The notes under the pieces: generated by a model
Told to the model about the DNA's origin: nothing
What the model saw: only the letters and a program-made list of their open reading frames with translations
Database searches by the model: none
Shown here: positions 5,119 through 5,753 of the stretch, piece by piece
Numbering within the stretch: the stretch's first letter is position 1
How the letters are laid out: each line of letters begins with the position of its first letter
DNA from: Chloroflexota bacterium
GTDB taxonomy: Bacteria > Chloroflexota > Anaerolineae > Caldilineales > Caldilineaceae
DNA length: 5,753 nucleotides
Reading direction: 5' to 3'
NCBI GenBank assembly: GCA_016199425.1
Contig: JACQGT010000153.1
Location: 1 to 5,753 of the forward strand
Made by a program: the position numbers and the translations under genes

Positions 5119-5753
5119 ATGGTACGACAGAATCGCTTTTTGATTGTAGTTGCATTGCTTGCTGCTCTGTTGCTCCTGGCAGCATGCCCGGCCCCTGCAC
5201 CAAGCGGTGGCGGGGAAGCGGCTGGCGGTCAGGCAGTCACGGGCGGCGAGCAGGCGGCTGCCGTCCAACGAGAGATTGTGTGGATGGTGCGCACCAGCAC
5301 GACGGAAAATCCCTGGGAAAAGGACGTAGCCATTAAGGCGTTCGAAGAGTCTCAGTCGGAAATCAAAGTAAACCTGCTCATCATCGATCAGCCCGACATT
5401 GCGGTCAAGCGCGAGGCGATGATTGCCGCCGGCGAGCCGCTGCACGTCTGGTCCACCAACTGGGGCGGCGACGGCTTCGCCAGCGACCGCGCCCGGGGTC
5501 TGATCACCGATCTGACGCCGCTGATCGAAAAAGATGGCGTGGATATGAGCGTCTTCATTCCCGAAGTTCTGGCCATCTATGAGAACGAGGGCAAGCAGTG
5601 GGGTCTGCCCTTCCTGACCACGGGCAGCTACGTCTTCTACAATATGGACCTGTTCGACGCCGCCGGCATCGAATATCCCACCACCGACTGGGAAGACAAG
5701 AGCTGGACTTGGGACGCCCAATTGGAACTGGCCAAGAAACTGACCCAGAACTA
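5119..5753 (+). CDS. Second sugar ABC transporter substrate-binding lipoprotein (5' part, cut by window end)
   Basis: The frame from ATG 5119 stays open to the window end, giving 211 residues with no stop. It has a signal peptide MVRQNRFLIVVALLAALLLL and lipobox LAAC with Cys23 as the likely lipidated residue. A Gly/Ala/Gln-rich linker runs to about residue 50, then the mature domain begins at REIVWMVRTS. GLPFLTTGSYVFYNMDLFDA with 'AAGIEYP' and a Trp-rich stretch (TDWEDKSWTWD) fits family 1 solute-binding proteins, where this segment reads 'G.P.......YYN.DLF..AG...P...W'. About half the expected length (about 430) is present. It differs clearly from the first binding protein here, so it is a paralogue, not a recent duplicate. 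It probably opens a second transporter operon whose permeases lie beyond the window. Ligand unknown. Confidence 0.88.
   Translation, partial: MVRQNRFLIVVALLAALLLLAACPAPAPSGGGEAAGGQAVTGGEQAAAVQREIVWMVRTSTTENPWEKDVAIKAFEESQSEIKVNLLIIDQPDIAVKREAMIAAGEPLHVWSTNWGGDGFASDRARGLITDLTPLIEKDGVDMSVFIPEVLAIYENEGKQWGLPFLTTGSYVFYNMDLFDAAGIEYPTTDWEDKSWTWDAQLELAKKLTQN

Noticed and set aside
1..5753. CRISPR array, insertion sequence or prophage genes
   Set aside because: No regularly spaced repeats, transposase or integrase motifs, or phage-like genes are visible on either strand.

Overview
The window reads as a GC-rich bacterial chromosome segment carrying carbohydrate-uptake genes, all on the + strand. Two sugar-binding lipoproteins with short Pro/Ala/Gly-rich linkers after the lipobox, CUT1-type permeases and no ATPase gene in the cluster resemble Chloroflexota (Caldilinea/Anaerolineae-like) genomes. 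That assignment rests on protein style only and is tentative.

Layout. Bases 1-170 are the C-terminal tail of an aminotransferase-like protein (DegT/DnrJ/EryC1/StrS type). After a 77-base gap comes a four-gene operon. It holds a sugar-binding lipoprotein (248-1576), a MalF-type permease (1650-2606, GTG start), a MalG-type permease (best start 2623, end 3489), and a cytoplasmic protein related to the N-terminal domain of neutral ceramidases (3493-4779). Between binding protein and first permease sits a perfect 19-bp inverted repeat with a 3-base loop (1592-1632). It is not a standard terminator and is best read as an mRNA-stabilising or expression-balancing hairpin.

Bases 4780-5118 are non-coding and are the most interesting part. 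They hold a near-consensus sigma-70 promoter (TTGCAG, 17 bases, TATAAT), then a leader of about 220 bases. Starting at the predicted transcript start is a 13-bp perfect stem (4899-4911 with 4977-4989) enclosing an inner stem and a possible H-type pseudoknot. Downstream are a small hairpin (5050-5065) and a strong Shine-Dalgarno sequence. I do not recognise the fold as a known riboswitch class. The leader feeds a second sugar-binding lipoprotein (5119 to the window end), truncated by the window edge and probably the first gene of a second transporter operon.

How the parts fit. The first operon would import an unknown carbohydrate or derivative: the lipoprotein captures it, the two permeases form the channel, and an ATPase encoded elsewhere supplies energy. 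The ceramidase-like protein may act on the imported compound, because it keeps likely zinc ligands but has Asn where ceramidases carry the catalytic Ser. The second operon appears separately controlled at its own promoter and leader.
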